Below, piece by piece: positions 18,882 through 27,941 of a stretch of DNA of 64,000 nucleotides. The translations under genes were made by a program, and so were the position numbers. The notes below the pieces were generated by a model. It did not search any database. It saw only the letters and a list, made by a program, of their open reading frames with translations, and was not told the DNA's origin. Every line of letters begins with the position of its first letter. Position 1 is the first letter of the stretch. Source of the DNA: Nostoc edaphicum CCNP1411 (lineage in GTDB: Bacteria; Cyanobacteriota; Cyanobacteriia; Cyanobacteriales; Nostocaceae); assembly GCF_014023275.1 (NCBI RefSeq), contig NZ_CP054698.1, positions 1,426,001 through 1,490,000 on the forward strand, written 5' to 3'.

Positions 18882-19199
18882 ATTCCCCCTGCTCCCTGCT
18901 CCCTTGCCTCTTTCTCAAATCTCTGGCTTAATTCCGACAACCCTGATTTGTGCAACTAATCTCTTATTTTTTCTACTCCCCAAAAGAGCGATTCTCATTT
19001 TCACCCCATTATTTTAGCGAGTAACCCGTTTTATTTTCCGCTCATGCTGCTTTGATAAGTGTTGCTTATGACTACTGTCAGCCTTTATTTGTCAAGTTTA
19101 GTTGACCATTTGTAATATTATTGTTATATTTATTTACATAACTTAGGAAAGCCTGAAAATAAGCTGCATAACTAAAATTGCACCTTATCTACTACTTAT
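18882..19199. other. Spacer between dapB and the sRNA locus
   Basis: It starts with C-rich spacer repeats (ATTCCCCCTGCTCCCTGCTC) and continues as AT-rich sequence. No gene is visible. The distal part would belong to the dapB upstream region. Confidence 0.35.
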
Positions 19200-19241
19200 G
19201 TAATTTTAGTTACATTGGGTGTTAACTAAGAAAAACAGACT
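19200..19241 (+). promoter_or_regulatory. NtcA-type class II promoter
   Basis: GTA-ATTTTAGT-TAC (19200-19213) is a perfect GTA-N8-TAC box. Exactly 22 nt further on is CAGACT (19236-19241), one base off the TAN3T -10 hexamer. This is the canonical NtcA-activated layout and places transcription start near 19247. Confidence 0.6.
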
Positions 19242-19246
19242 TCGGT

Positions 19247-19311
19247 ATTGCAATATCCCATCGACATTTGGACTTCTCCCATCTACCTCGGCTATTAAGT
19301 CGGGGTTTTTT
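19247..19311 (+). ncRNA. Candidate NtcA-activated small RNA (NsiR4-like in layout)
   Basis: A transcript of about 65 nt is predicted from the NtcA-type promoter to the terminator at 19285-19311. It lies between two minus-strand genes, has no start codon with a worthwhile frame, and the next plus-strand gene (rbcL) is 3.6 kb away. The 5' part reads ATTGCAATATCCCATCGACA, followed by a pyrimidine-rich CTTCTCCC stretch that could be an unpaired seed. NsiR4, an NtcA-controlled ~70-nt sRNA acting on the glutamine synthetase inhibitor IF7, is the known precedent; identity is not proven here. Confidence 0.5.
19285..19311 (+). terminator. Rho-independent terminator of the candidate sRNA
   Basis: ACCTCGGC/GTCGGGGT pair as an 8-bp stem (two G-U pairs) with loop TATTAA, followed directly by six T. 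Confidence 0.8.
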
Positions 19312-19421
19312 GTGTTCTCGATTAGCCCTTTATTTAACTTTTATTTAATAGTTATTGTTGATTTAATTATTTAGGTTGCGGTACTACATTCAAGGACTTA
19401 AAAATACTTCAGCAGTATAAC

Positions 19422-20057
19422 TCAGGGCAATTTCTCCCAAAGTGAAATCCAAATATTGAGTTCCTCGTTTGGAAGAAAATCTTTACTCTTAGATAAATAT
19501 TTAATGATTGATAACCGATTCTTAATCAACCTTAGTTTTCTGAAATCTTCAAGTTCGCTATCAAACTTTTTTTGAGTTTCTTCTGGATTATTGGCTGCTA
19601 AAGCTTCTCTCCAATCTGCTGCTTTAATTAATGCTTCTTGGTAGGAAATATGTAAATTATCGAAAAACCAATTAATAATCAGATATATATCGAGAACTGG
19701 ATTTTCTGGAATAGCACCAAATTTTAGGATCATGTAAGCTCGTAATGTCATTAAAGAATCTAGATATCTCTCAGAAAAGCTAGGATTATTTTCAGCTAAA
19801 AATTCGTAAACTGAACTTGCTATCTCTGCCCAAGCAAGGCTTTCTGAATGAGATTCATTAGATTCTTCATTGGCTAGTTCTTGCGCTCTGGAAGTAGAGA
19901 CTTCAGCTAAACCAAGCCAGTTAAATTTTTCTGGTACTTGCTGTTGCTTTGCCCAAACCATTCTCAACCAAGTTTGTACTTGCTCTGCATCTTGTTGAAG
20001 TAGAACTCTTAAGAAATTTGTTGCTTCAGTTTCACCCATAGTTAATGATGAAGTCAA
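19422..20057 (-). CDS. Unknown helical protein coupled to panB
   Basis: 211 residues, soluble, Glu/Leu-rich and apparently all-helical, with no signal peptide, membrane segment or motif I recognise. The ATG at 20057 overlaps the panB stop in an ATGA arrangement (4-nt overlap), which implies translational coupling with pantothenate synthesis. The overlap may only reflect compact gene order. Codon use looks like that of its neighbours. Confidence 0.65.
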   Translation of the reverse strand: MTSSLTMGETEATNFLRVLLQQDAEQVQTWLRMVWAKQQQVPEKFNWLGLAEVSTSRAQELANEESNESHSESLAWAEIASSVYEFLAENNPSFSERYLDSLMTLRAYMILKFGAIPENPVLDIYLIINWFFDNLHISYQEALIKAADWREALAANNPEETQKKFDSELEDFRKLRLIKNRLSIIKYLSKSKDFLPNEELNIWISLWEKLP

Positions 20058-20824
20058 GGAAACTTGCGCTCTCGCACTTCCACGGCATAATCTTGCACAG
20101 CTTTGGTAATCGTCTCGCGCAAATTTGTGTAAACTTTGGCGAATGGTGGATGTTTCTCTGCAAGTCCAAGGACATCAGAGGTAACTAAAACTTGTCCATC
20201 GCAGTGAATTCCCGCACCGATACCAATTGTGGGAATACTCAATTTTTGTGAAATCTGCATTGCCAAATCCGCGGGTATATGCTCTAACACTAGAGAAAAT
20301 ACACCCGCTTGTTCGAGAGCGATCGCTTCTTGTAAAATTCTCTCACTTGCTTCTTGCGTCTTACCTTGTTGTCGCAAACCCAGTTGATGTACTGATTGTG
20401 GTGTCAAACCCACATGACCCATGACCGGAATTCCGGCTTGTACTAAACGAGCCACTGTTTCTGCGATCGCTGGATAGCCACCTTCTAACTTTACCGCTTG
20501 AGCGCCCGTTTCCTTCAGTACCCGCCCAGCTGAATGCATCGCTTGTTGAAGACTTTCTTGATACGTCAAAAATGGTAAATCTACTACTACTAATGCGCGT
20601 TTAACACCACGGCGCACAGATTTTGCGTGATATATGATTTCATCCAAAGTTATTGGGAGTGTTGTTTCATACCCTAGAACTACTGCCATAGAGTCACCCA
20701 CGAGGATTAAGTCTACACCAGCTGCATCGAGGAGTTGAGCGATCGCATAATCCCAGGCGGTCAACGCCACAATTGAACGTCCCTGTTGTTTCCATTGAAT
20801 TAATTGCTGGGTAGTGATTGCCAT
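20054..20824 (-). CDS. panB: 3-methyl-2-oxobutanoate hydroxymethyltransferase
   Basis: 256 residues, normal for PanB. Conserved blocks are [77 protein letters not shown] and PTIGIGAG. It transfers a hydroxymethyl group from methylene-THF to ketoisovalerate, the first committed step to pantothenate/CoA. Mg ligands are the Asp of VGDS and the Asp of VVVDLPF. It overlaps the unknown gene downstream by 4 nt. The 105-bp upstream spacer has GATAGGT-type repeats. Confidence 0.96.
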   Translation of the reverse strand: MAITTQQLIQWKQQGRSIVALTAWDYAIAQLLDAAGVDLILVGDSMAVVLGYETTLPITLDEIIYHAKSVRRGVKRALVVVDLPFLTYQESLQQAMHSAGRVLKETGAQAVKLEGGYPAIAETVARLVQAGIPVMGHVGLTPQSVHQLGLRQQGKTQEASERILQEAIALEQAGVFSLVLEHIPADLAMQISQKLSIPTIGIGAGIHCDGQVLVTSDVLGLAEKHPPFAKVYTNLRETITKAVQDYAVEVRERKFP

Positions 20825-20829
20825 TTTTA

Positions 20830-20880
20830 ATTAGGGGATAGGTGATAGGTGATAGGGGATAAGTGATAGGTATAGGTGAT
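20830..20880. repeat. STRR, GATAGGT-type units before panB
   Basis: Imperfect 7-8-bp units (GATAGGTGATAGGTGATAGG, then GATAAGTGATAGG) occupy most of the panB upstream spacer. Confidence 0.6.
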
Positions 20881-20929
20881 CGGCTAAAAGAATTCAGTCC
20901 CCTGTACCCTGTAACCTGTCCCCTAATCC

Positions 20930-22036
20930 CTACTTAACAGCGCGACTGAAAGCAATATGGGGTTTTGCACTGTCTGTTTTGGGCATTAACCAAGCTAGAC
21001 CTTCACTAGTGCCAATCCATAATTTATTGCCGATGTCAGGTGCAAGGGCAAGAACCCGACTAGAAGGAAGTCCAGCAACTTCTGCATCTAAGACAGCTCC
21101 TGTATTTGGATTTAATCGTAACAAACCATTGTTAGTCCCGACCCAGACACTACCATCCTTAGCAAAACGTACTGCTGTTACATCACGCCCACGCAGCCGA
21201 GTCACAGACCGCAAAACTGCACCAGTTTTTGGGTTAATAACTAGCAAATTATTTGGCATTCCGGCCCAAATTAATCCTTCTGGACTAATAGCTAAAGCTT
21301 GTACAGTCGTCCCTGGTAAATTGGCAATCCGCTTCATAACCGCAGCACTAGCAGTATTTACCCGGACTAATCCATCAAGAGTGCCAACCCACAGTTGACC
21401 TTCAGCATCTAAAGTCAGGGTGTTGGCGCTGACACCAGGCAGATTTTTTAATGTTGTCATAATCAAGCCTTGGTCGGGACTAATTAGAGCTAAACCACTA
21501 TCGGTTCCAGTCCACAAATAACCCCGCTTGTCAAGTAATAGCGACAATATCCGTTTAGAAGGCAAAAATAAATTCTGCGCGGTAATTTTGCTAGTGCGGG
21601 GGTCTACTCGCATCAGTCCGCCATAACTTCCTACCCACAAACGTCCTACTTTGTCTTGAGCTAAAGCACCAATAGCAATATTCGGTAGGCTAACACGAGA
21701 AATAATCTTGCCTGTTTTAGGATCAATCCGCGATAGTCCCCGCCAAGAACCTACCCAAAGATTGCCTGTAATATCTCCCAGTAAGTTACCAACACGATAA
21801 TCAGTTTCTGGCGAATTTTCTTGCACTCCCCGCTCATCGGGTAAGGGTTCAACTCGCGGTGGCGGTGGGGAAGCTGGGTAAGCAGGGGTTAAATCAGATG
21901 AATTAACATCAGGAGTTTTTTGTGCCCATCCCATACTTGGCAAAGCTATCAACCCCAGGAGGATAGAAGTAATCAATAAACTATTACGCTTGCAAAACAA
22001 TACCACGGTGACATTCCCTTTGGAGACAGTGCCCAT
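20930..22036 (-). CDS. Exported seven-repeat beta-propeller protein
   Basis: 368 residues. A signal peptide ends at GWAQ (residues ~36-39; hydrophobic core LLITSILLGLIALPSM). A Pro-rich linker (SPPPPRVEPLP) follows. Seven two-component-regulator-propeller-like repeats with core (L/V)W(V/I)GTxxGLxRxxP run from ~residue 90 to 355: WVGSWRGL, WVGSYGGL, WTGTDSGL, WVGTLDGL, WAGMPNNL, WVGTNNGL and WIGTSEGL. Seven repeats predict one closed propeller in the periplasm. There is no kinase or output domain, so it resembles the sensor half of hybrid two-component proteins standing alone. Function unknown. Confidence 0.8.
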   Translation of the reverse strand: MGTVSKGNVTVVLFCKRNSLLITSILLGLIALPSMGWAQKTPDVNSSDLTPAYPASPPPPRVEPLPDERGVQENSPETDYRVGNLLGDITGNLWVGSWRGLSRIDPKTGKIISRVSLPNIAIGALAQDKVGRLWVGSYGGLMRVDPRTSKITAQNLFLPSKRILSLLLDKRGYLWTGTDSGLALISPDQGLIMTTLKNLPGVSANTLTLDAEGQLWVGTLDGLVRVNTASAAVMKRIANLPGTTVQALAISPEGLIWAGMPNNLLVINPKTGAVLRSVTRLRGRDVTAVRFAKDGSVWVGTNNGLLRLNPNTGAVLDAEVAGLPSSRVLALAPDIGNKLWIGTSEGLAWLMPKTDSAKPHIAFSRAVK

Positions 22037-22184
22037 AGCCGTTACCTAAACTGGCTTTGGGTTAATTCCAGTGTTCCCCTAGCTGGGATTTTTTAAACAT
22101 TAGGTATTGGGCATGGGGCATGGGGCATGGTGCATGGGGGATGAGTGGTGAGATTATAAAAAAGCTTCGCACCCTTTCCACACT

Positions 22185-22275
22185 CCCAATGCCCAATGCC
22201 CAATGCCCAATGCCCAATGCCCAATGCCCAATGCCCAATACCCAATACCCAATACCCAATACCCAATACCCAATG
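22185..22275. repeat. STRR, 13 tandem CCCAAT(G/A) heptamers
   Basis: Thirteen uninterrupted 7-bp units: CCCAATG x7, CCCAATA x5, CCCAATG x1. Shorter arrays of the same family lie at 26825-26866 and, in the opposite orientation, at 63110-63151. Confidence 0.95.
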
Positions 22276-22930
22276 CTCAAATACCATTGATGACACTTTG
22301 TAAAGCATTTGTAACAAAAAGTTTAAATCTTTATGTAATAACAAAATTAAATAGATAAGTTAAAAACTTTCAAAGAATAACTTATCGAATTCTTGATATA
22401 TTGTGAAACAAGTTACAAATTACGTGGTGTGCAATTCTTTTATCTTTCGCTCACCACTCCGCTAAATCTCTGTCAAGTAAATTCTTTTCTGGTATCTTTT
22501 CCATCAAGGGGAAAGATATAGGGAGTGTAAAGCCGGGAATGTGTGCCAGCCAGCCCAATCCCCTGAATATCCCAATTTATGGGGGAATTATCTGAATGCT
22601 ACCCGCAAAAACGCGGAAGTTTTGGTGAAATTGAGAAGGTTTAGTTGGGTGCGAAGAAGAAGTAAAAAAGAATTTTGATTTTTAGCAAGAGGGAACAGTA
22701 GAAGCGCTAGGTCGTGTACCCCTAGAAGGGGAGAACACTGGTGAGGAGGGCTACCACCGCTACCAAAGTGTCCGCCGCAAAAAAACTGCTAACCTCTGCC
22801 AAAGGCAACCCTTAACAAAAATTTTCCTAATCTTCTCCCCCATCTAGGCGGGAAAGAGCCGGGGTGAGGGGAAGTTGCACAAAACGTGATTTGATAATTA
22901 ATTAAGAGTGATTTCAGGGAAGGATAAAAT
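22276..22930. promoter_or_regulatory. rbcL upstream region and leader
   Basis: 655 bp without a gene. It includes CCCCTAGAAGGGG (a small perfect palindrome near 22719), possible pairing between AACACTGGT (~22735) and ACCAAAGTGT (~22761), and a Shine-Dalgarno-like AGGGAAGGA (22917-22925) just before the rbcL ATG. Long rbcL leaders are known in Anabaena. I could not place the promoter with confidence. Confidence 0.5.
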
Positions 22931-24361
22931 ATGTCTTACGCTCAAACGAAGACTCAGAGCAAGTCTGGGTATCAAGCCGGGGTTAAAGATTACAGACTAA
23001 CTTATTACACACCCGATTACACACCAAAAGATACCGATCTTCTAGCTGCGTTCCGCATGACACCTCAGCCTGGTGTTCCTCCCGAAGAAGCAGGTGCGGC
23101 TGTTGCGGCTGAATCTTCCACAGGTACTTGGACAACTGTGTGGACAGATTTGCTCACCGACCTCGATCGCTACAAAGGTCGTTGCTATGACATCGAACCA
23201 GTTCCCGGCGAAGACAACCAGTACATTTGTTACGTTGCCTATCCTTTGGACTTGTTTGAAGAAGGTTCTGTAACCAACGTATTGACCTCAATTGTAGGTA
23301 ACGTATTTGGTTTCAAAGCTCTACGGGCACTACGTCTAGAAGACATCCGTTTCCCAGTAGCTTACATCAAGACCTTCCAAGGGCCTCCTCACGGTATCCA
23401 AGTTGAGCGCGACAAGTTAAACAAATACGGTCGTCCTTTACTGGGTTGTACCATTAAGCCCAAATTGGGTCTTTCCGCTAAGAACTACGGACGCGCTGTA
23501 TACGAGTGCTTACGCGGTGGTTTGGACTTCACCAAAGACGACGAAAACATCAACTCCGCACCATTCCAAAGATGGCGCGATCGCTTCTTGTTCGTAGCTG
23601 AAGCTATCAGCAAAGCTCAAGCAGAAACCGGTGAAATCAAAGGTCACTACCTCAACGTCACCGCCCCCACCTGTGAACAAATGTTGCAACGGGCTGAGTA
23701 CGCTAAAGAACTCAAGCAGCCCATCATCATGCATGACTACCTCACCGCAGGTTTCACCGCCAACACCACATTGGCTCGTTGGTGCCGCGACAACGGTATC
23801 TTGCTACACATTCACCGTGCTATGCACGCTGTAATTGACCGTCAAAAGAACCACGGTATCCACTTCCGTGTATTGGCTAAAGCCCTACGTTTGTCTGGTG
23901 GTGATCACATCCACACCGGTACAGTAGTTGGTAAGTTGGAAGGTGAGCGCGGCATCACAATGGGCTTCGTTGACCTGTTGCGTGAAAACTACATTGAGCA
24001 AGACAAGTCTCGTGGTATTTACTTTACCCAAGACTGGGCTTCTCTACCTGGTGTAATGGCAGTTGCTTCTGGTGGTATCCACGTATGGCACATGCCCGCG
24101 CTAGTAGAAATCTTTGGTGATGACTCCGTACTACAATTCGGTGGTGGTACTCTGGGACACCCTTGGGGTAACGCTCCTGGTGCAACCGCTAACCGCGTCG
24201 CCTTAGAAGCTGTTGTTCAAGCTCGTAACGAAGGCCGCAACTTGGCTCGTGAAGGTAACGATATCATCCGCGAAGCTGCCAAGTGGTCTCCTGAACTAGC
24301 TGTTGCTTGCGAACTATGGAAAGAAATCAAGTTCGAGTTTGAAGCAATGGATACCGTCTGA
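22931..24361 (+). CDS. rbcL: RuBisCO large subunit, form IB
   Basis: 476 residues, the usual cyanobacterial length. N-terminal [20 protein letters not shown], catalytic loop [13 protein letters not shown] with the carbamylated Lys at K202 here, and [29 protein letters not shown] and [12 protein letters not shown] are all intact. It catalyses CO2 or O2 addition to ribulose bisphosphate in the carboxysome. It is the first gene of rbcL-rbcX-rbcS, followed by a 100-bp spacer of heptamer repeats. AGGGAAGGA supports the ATG. Confidence 0.99.
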   Translation: MSYAQTKTQSKSGYQAGVKDYRLTYYTPDYTPKDTDLLAAFRMTPQPGVPPEEAGAAVAAESSTGTWTTVWTDLLTDLDRYKGRCYDIEPVPGEDNQYICYVAYPLDLFEEGSVTNVLTSIVGNVFGFKALRALRLEDIRFPVAYIKTFQGPPHGIQVERDKLNKYGRPLLGCTIKPKLGLSAKNYGRAVYECLRGGLDFTKDDENINSAPFQRWRDRFLFVAEAISKAQAETGEIKGHYLNVTAPTCEQMLQRAEYAKELKQPIIMHDYLTAGFTANTTLARWCRDNGILLHIHRAMHAVIDRQKNHGIHFRVLAKALRLSGGDHIHTGTVVGKLEGERGITMGFVDLLRENYIEQDKSRGIYFTQDWASLPGVMAVASGGIHVWHMPALVEIFGDDSVLQFGGGTLGHPWGNAPGATANRVALEAVVQARNEGRNLAREGNDIIREAAKWSPELAVACELWKEIKFEFEAMDTV

Positions 24362-24372
24362 TCTGGGTTAAC

Positions 24373-24448
24373 AGTTAAGAGTTAAGAGTTAAGAGTTAGG
24401 ATTTGCATTAATTCATAACTCATAACTCATAACTCATAACTCTTCAGG
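24373..24448. repeat. STRR pair with inverted arms between rbcL and rbcX
   Basis: AGTTAAG-type units (24373-24400) are followed by five CATAACT units (24414-24448). The two arrays are close to reverse complements (GAGTTA versus TAACTC), so the mRNA could form an imperfect hairpin inside the operon. Confidence 0.8.
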
Positions 24449-24461
24449 GCTGGGGTCAAGC

Positions 24462-24872
24462 ATGAATCTTAAGCAAATTGCGAAGGACACAGCCAAAACT
24501 CTCCAAAGCTATCTGACTTATCAGGCTCTAAGGACAGTATTGGCACAGCTAGGCGAAACTAATCCGCCATTAGAACTTTGGTTGCATAACTTTTCGTCTG
24601 GCAAAATTCAAAATGGTGAGTCATTCCTTGAGCAACTGCTGCGAGAAAAACCAGATTTAGCTTTGCGAATCATGACTGTCAGAGAACACATTGTGGAAGA
24701 AATTGCAGAATTTTTACCGGAAATGGTTCGCACTGGCATTCAACAAGCCAATATGGAGCAGCGTCGCCAGCATTTAGAACGCATCACACAAGTAGTAGAC
24801 ACATCTAACCCCAGTCTGCAACCAGAACAGCAAACAACTTCAGATCAGAATTTGGATAACTTATCCAATTAG
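24462..24872 (+). CDS. rbcX: RuBisCO assembly chaperone RbcX
   Basis: 136 residues. MNLKQIAKDTAKTLQSYLTYQALRTVL, the NPPLELWLHNFSSGKIQNGESFLEQL groove region and LALRIMTVREHIVEEIAEFLPEM are the RbcX core. The conserved YLTYQ and the peptide-binding cleft are present. The dimer clamps the RbcL C-terminus during L8 core assembly. It lies between rbcL and rbcS, as in other Nostocales. The last ~25 residues are a Gln/Asn-rich tail. Confidence 0.97.
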   Translation: MNLKQIAKDTAKTLQSYLTYQALRTVLAQLGETNPPLELWLHNFSSGKIQNGESFLEQLLREKPDLALRIMTVREHIVEEIAEFLPEMVRTGIQQANMEQRRQHLERITQVVDTSNPSLQPEQQTTSDQNLDNLSN

Positions 24873-24917
24873 TTCGGTCAACCTAGTAGTAAAAATCGCA
24901 ACCCATTATCAAAAGCT

Positions 24918-25247
24918 ATGCAAACTTTACCAAAAGAGCGTCGTTACGAAACCCTTTCTTATCTTCCCCCTCTGTCTGATGCTCAAATCGCTAAACAAGT
25001 CCAGTACATCTTGAATCAAGGTTACATTCCTGCGATCGAGTTTAACGAAACTTCTGAGCCAACAGAATTATATTGGACAATGTGGAAGTTGCCTTTGTTC
25101 GGTGCTAAATCCACTCAAGAAGTATTGAGCGAAGTTCAAGGATGCCGTTCTCAATTCAACAACAGCTATATCCGTGTTGTAGGTTTTGACAACATCAAGC
25201 AGTGCCAAGTTCTCAGCTTTCTTGTTCACAAACCAAACAGATACTAA
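24918..25247 (+). CDS. rbcS: RuBisCO small subunit
   Basis: 109 residues. [21 protein letters not shown], the [19 protein letters not shown] block and the [22 protein letters not shown] end are the standard cyanobacterial RbcS. It completes the L8S8 enzyme. It is 45 bp after rbcX and followed 34 bp later by a long terminator hairpin. Confidence 0.98.
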   Translation: MQTLPKERRYETLSYLPPLSDAQIAKQVQYILNQGYIPAIEFNETSEPTELYWTMWKLPLFGAKSTQEVLSEVQGCRSQFNNSYIRVVGFDNIKQCQVLSFLVHKPNRY

Positions 25248-25281
25248 AAGCTCAATAGCTTTAAGTAATTAGTTTATCCCC

Positions 25282-25316
25282 ATAGGAGAGGTAGAATTAT
25301 CTACCTCTCCTATTTA
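25282..25316 (+). terminator. Terminator of the rbcLXS operon
   Basis: A perfect 14-bp stem (25282-25295 with 25300-25313; loop ATTA) is followed by TTT. It is near the 3' end of rbcS. Confidence 0.85.
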
Positions 25317-25400
25317 CTAAATTTGTTTTGAAACGTAGAGGAACACAAAGGGACGCGGAGTTATTCTCTATGTACCTATACGTTTATTAAGACACTGATA

Positions 25401-26024
25401 ATGCTAAAAGAAGTAAGAATTTGTTTTGTTGGTGACTCTTTTGTTAATGGTACTGGCGATCCTGAATGTCTTGGTTGGACAGGTAGAATATGCGCTAATG
25501 CTAATAAAAAAGGTTATGACATTACCTACTATAATTTAGGAATTAGGCGAGATACCAGTACCGATATCGCAAAGCGTTGGTTACAGGAAGTATCACTTCG
25601 CTTACCCAAAGAATATGATGGCAGAGTTATATTTTCCTTTGGATTAAATGACACAACAGTAGAAAACGGTAAAACTCGTGTAGATTTTACAGATTCTATC
25701 AAAAATACCCGTGAAATTTTAAGTGAAGCAAAATCCTTGTATCCTATTTTGATGGTTGGATTAGCACCATACGAAGAACGAGAAGACCCAGTAAGAAAGC
25801 AGAGAACTACTGATTTATCTAAACAGTTTGCTTTAATTTGTAGGGAATTAAATGTACCTTATTTAGATGTTTTTCTGATATTAGAAAAATCAAACATCTG
25901 GATAAATGAAGCAAAAGCTAATGATGGTGTTCATCCGCAAGCAGGCGGATATGCAGAATTTGCCCAAATTGTAGAAAATTGGGGCGCTTGGCTAAATTGG
26001 TTTCCCCATAACATTCCTCTATAA
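25401..26024 (+). CDS. SGNH/GDSL-type hydrolase
   Basis: 207 residues. Block I FVGDSFVNG gives the nucleophile S13. GLND (81-84) provides the oxyanion Asn. Block V NDGVHPQAGGY gives D175 and H178. No signal peptide is visible, so it is probably cytoplasmic. The family includes esterases, lipases and acyltransferase-like enzymes; the substrate is unknown. It is monocistronic, downstream of the RuBisCO terminator. Confidence 0.88.
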   Translation: MLKEVRICFVGDSFVNGTGDPECLGWTGRICANANKKGYDITYYNLGIRRDTSTDIAKRWLQEVSLRLPKEYDGRVIFSFGLNDTTVENGKTRVDFTDSIKNTREILSEAKSLYPILMVGLAPYEEREDPVRKQRTTDLSKQFALICRELNVPYLDVFLILEKSNIWINEAKANDGVHPQAGGYAEFAQIVENWGAWLNWFPHNIPL

Positions 26025-26222
26025 TATTTTGGTTGATTGCAGCTGTTCACACCGCTAAACTGTGTCTTGTGTGAAAAAAAGCGATCGCGGTACTCAAAAA
26101 AACTTAACATTAACTTCAGAAGTGTTAATTATTCATAAGACAAGCTCATGGGTTATTATACCGCTCCCCGCTTTCTGGACAAACTGGCTAGTGTTGTCTC
26201 CAGCCCAAAGGAATTTGTAGAA

Positions 26223-26768
26223 ATGTTGAAACGAATTGTATTAATTTTGCTATTGGTGTTGAGCTTCAGTCTGAGTAATTCTGATGTAGCGGTTGCATCT
26301 GGACTCAAAAGCTTTGTAGACAGTAGTGATGGCTATCAGTTTTTATATCCTAACGGCTGGCTGCCAGTTAAAGTTGCCAATGGGCCAGATGTGGTTTTCC
26401 ACGATTTGATTGAGGTGTCTGAAAATGTTTCGGTTGTAATTAGCCCAGTTCCAGAAGGCAAAACTTTGTCAGAATTGGGAACCCCAACAGAAGTAGGATA
26501 CAAATTAGGAAAAGCGGCTCTCGCGCCTCCTGACTCTGGTCGTTCGGCTGAATTAGTCAATGCCGCAGAGCGAGAAGTAGACGGTAAAACATATTACCTT
26601 TTAGAGTATGAAGTTAAACTCCCCAATCAACAGCAACGACACAACATCGCCAGTGTTGCTGTGAGCCGTGGTAAACTTTTTACCTTCAATGCCTCAATTC
26701 CTGAAAAACGCTGGCAGAAAGTTAAACGGATGATTGATGAGGTTGTCAATTCTTTTTCTGTCTATTAA
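26223..26768 (+). CDS. PsbP-domain (CyanoP-type) photosystem II protein
   Basis: 181 residues from ATG 26223, chosen because AAAGGA lies 10 nt upstream and a signal peptide (MLKRIVLILLLVLSFSLSNS) begins there; the frame is open to ATG 26148. The PsbP domain covers the rest: SSDGYQFLYPNGWLPVKVANGPDVVFHDLIE, NVSVVISPV, GTPTEVGYKLG and the KRWQKVKRMIDEVVNSFSV end. It acts on the lumenal side of PSII. CyanoP of other species is a lipoprotein; here the signal peptide has no Cys, so it would be cleaved by signal peptidase I or stay anchored. Confidence 0.85.
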   Translation: MLKRIVLILLLVLSFSLSNSDVAVASGLKSFVDSSDGYQFLYPNGWLPVKVANGPDVVFHDLIEVSENVSVVISPVPEGKTLSELGTPTEVGYKLGKAALAPPDSGRSAELVNAAEREVDGKTYYLLEYEVKLPNQQQRHNIASVAVSRGKLFTFNASIPEKRWQKVKRMIDEVVNSFSVY

Positions 26769-26824
26769 TTGGGGAGTAGGGAATAGGGAATAGGGAACAG
26801 GAAATATCAAAAATAAAGGTAATA

Positions 26825-26866
26825 CCCAATGCCCAATACCCAATGCCCAATACCCGATGCCCAATT
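26825..26866. repeat. STRR, six CCCAAT(G/A/T) heptamers
   Basis: CCCAATG and CCCAATA alternate, with one CCCGATG, giving six 7-bp units in the spacer before maf. Confidence 0.85.
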
Positions 26867-26887
26867 AACAAATTTTTCTAAAATCTC

Positions 26888-27481
26888 ATGAAAATTCCAC
26901 CTTTTGTACTTGCTTCAGCTTCCCCAGCCCGACGCCGCTTGCTGCAAACTGTTGGTATTGAACCGATAGTTCAACCTAGTGACTTTGATGAGTCGCAAAT
27001 TGAACTCAGTGAACCAGCAGAATTGGTCAAAACTCTTGCCCAGTACAAAGCGGAAACTGTAGTACCGCAGTTTGAATCGGCTTTGATTATGGGTTGTGAT
27101 TCAGTTTTGTCCATGAATGGTGAAATTTACGGCAAACCAGCAGATGCTTCTGAAGCGATCGCCCGTTGGCAGATAATGCAAGGTAACTTTGGCGACTTGT
27201 ACACAGGTCACGCCTTAATTGACCCTGGACAAAACCATACTTTAGTCAAGTCTCAAGTCACAAGAGTTTACTTTGCTCAAATGAGCGATCGCGCCATTGA
27301 AGCTTATGTTGCTACAGGTGAACCCCTCAAGTGTGCTGGGGCCTTTGCAATTGAAGGTTTTGGTAGTTTCTTCGTAGAAAAAATTGAAGGCTGTCACACC
27401 AATGTCATTGGACTCAGTTTACCCCTGCTGCGGCAGATGCTAAGTGAATTGGAATACGATGTCACTGATTTCTGGCAATAG
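26888..27481 (+). CDS. maf: Maf-family nucleotide pyrophosphatase
   Basis: 197 residues. The start motif [17 protein letters not shown] (consensus ASxSPRR) and the [25 protein letters not shown] and [32 protein letters not shown] blocks are all Maf signatures. Maf proteins hydrolyse non-canonical or modified nucleoside triphosphates and were first linked to septum formation. The gene is monocistronic, behind an STRR spacer. Confidence 0.93.
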   Translation: MKIPPFVLASASPARRRLLQTVGIEPIVQPSDFDESQIELSEPAELVKTLAQYKAETVVPQFESALIMGCDSVLSMNGEIYGKPADASEAIARWQIMQGNFGDLYTGHALIDPGQNHTLVKSQVTRVYFAQMSDRAIEAYVATGEPLKCAGAFAIEGFGSFFVEKIEGCHTNVIGLSLPLLRQMLSELEYDVTDFWQ

Positions 27482-27530
27482 TCCCTTGTCTAAAGTTATT
27501 AACCAATGACAAATGACAAATGACAAATGA

Positions 27531-27740
27531 CTAATAACTAAATTGCCTGATATTGAGTATTGCTTCGCCATGATCTGGAATCCAGACTAGCCACTCATCT
27601 GCTGAAACCGGACACAATAAAAGTGCTTCGTCAAAACTAAAAGGGTTGGGAAGTCGCAAGAGGTTTACCCAATTTAAACCTTCCAGATTCTGCCTTCTTG
27701 CTTGCACAGCAAAATCTGGTCTATGAGAATCTAATTTCAT
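27531..27740 (-). CDS. Small conserved-looking protein, unknown
   Basis: 69 residues with ordinary composition: FSFDEALLLCPVSADEWLVWIPDHGEAIL. No signal or membrane segment. It is convergent with maf and divergent from pcyA. I do not recognise a domain, but the balanced amino acid use and the Trp/Asp/Glu-rich core look like a folded protein rather than a chance frame. Confidence 0.6.
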   Translation of the reverse strand: MKLDSHRPDFAVQARRQNLEGLNWVNLLRLPNPFSFDEALLLCPVSADEWLVWIPDHGEAILNIRQFSY

Positions 27741-27941
27741 AGCCTTATATTAGCCTTCATAAATGGGCTAATCTAAAATTATTTCTGTAACCTAGACTAC
27801 AAAATAAATAATCCTTGTGAAAAGTATCTGTCTTATAAATTTACGTTGGCTGGGTGCAAGTGTTTGCTTATATTGCAGACCACAACAGGTATGACACGAC
27901 TGGTTGTAGACTGGCCATTAGATCGCATTCCCAACTAGAAT

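Noticed and set aside
22185..22275. CRISPR array
   Set aside because: Units are 7 bp with no spacers; this is an STRR.
22062..22344. Frames encoding [17 protein letters not shown] repeats
   Set aside because: They are translations of the CCCAATG heptamer array, not genes.
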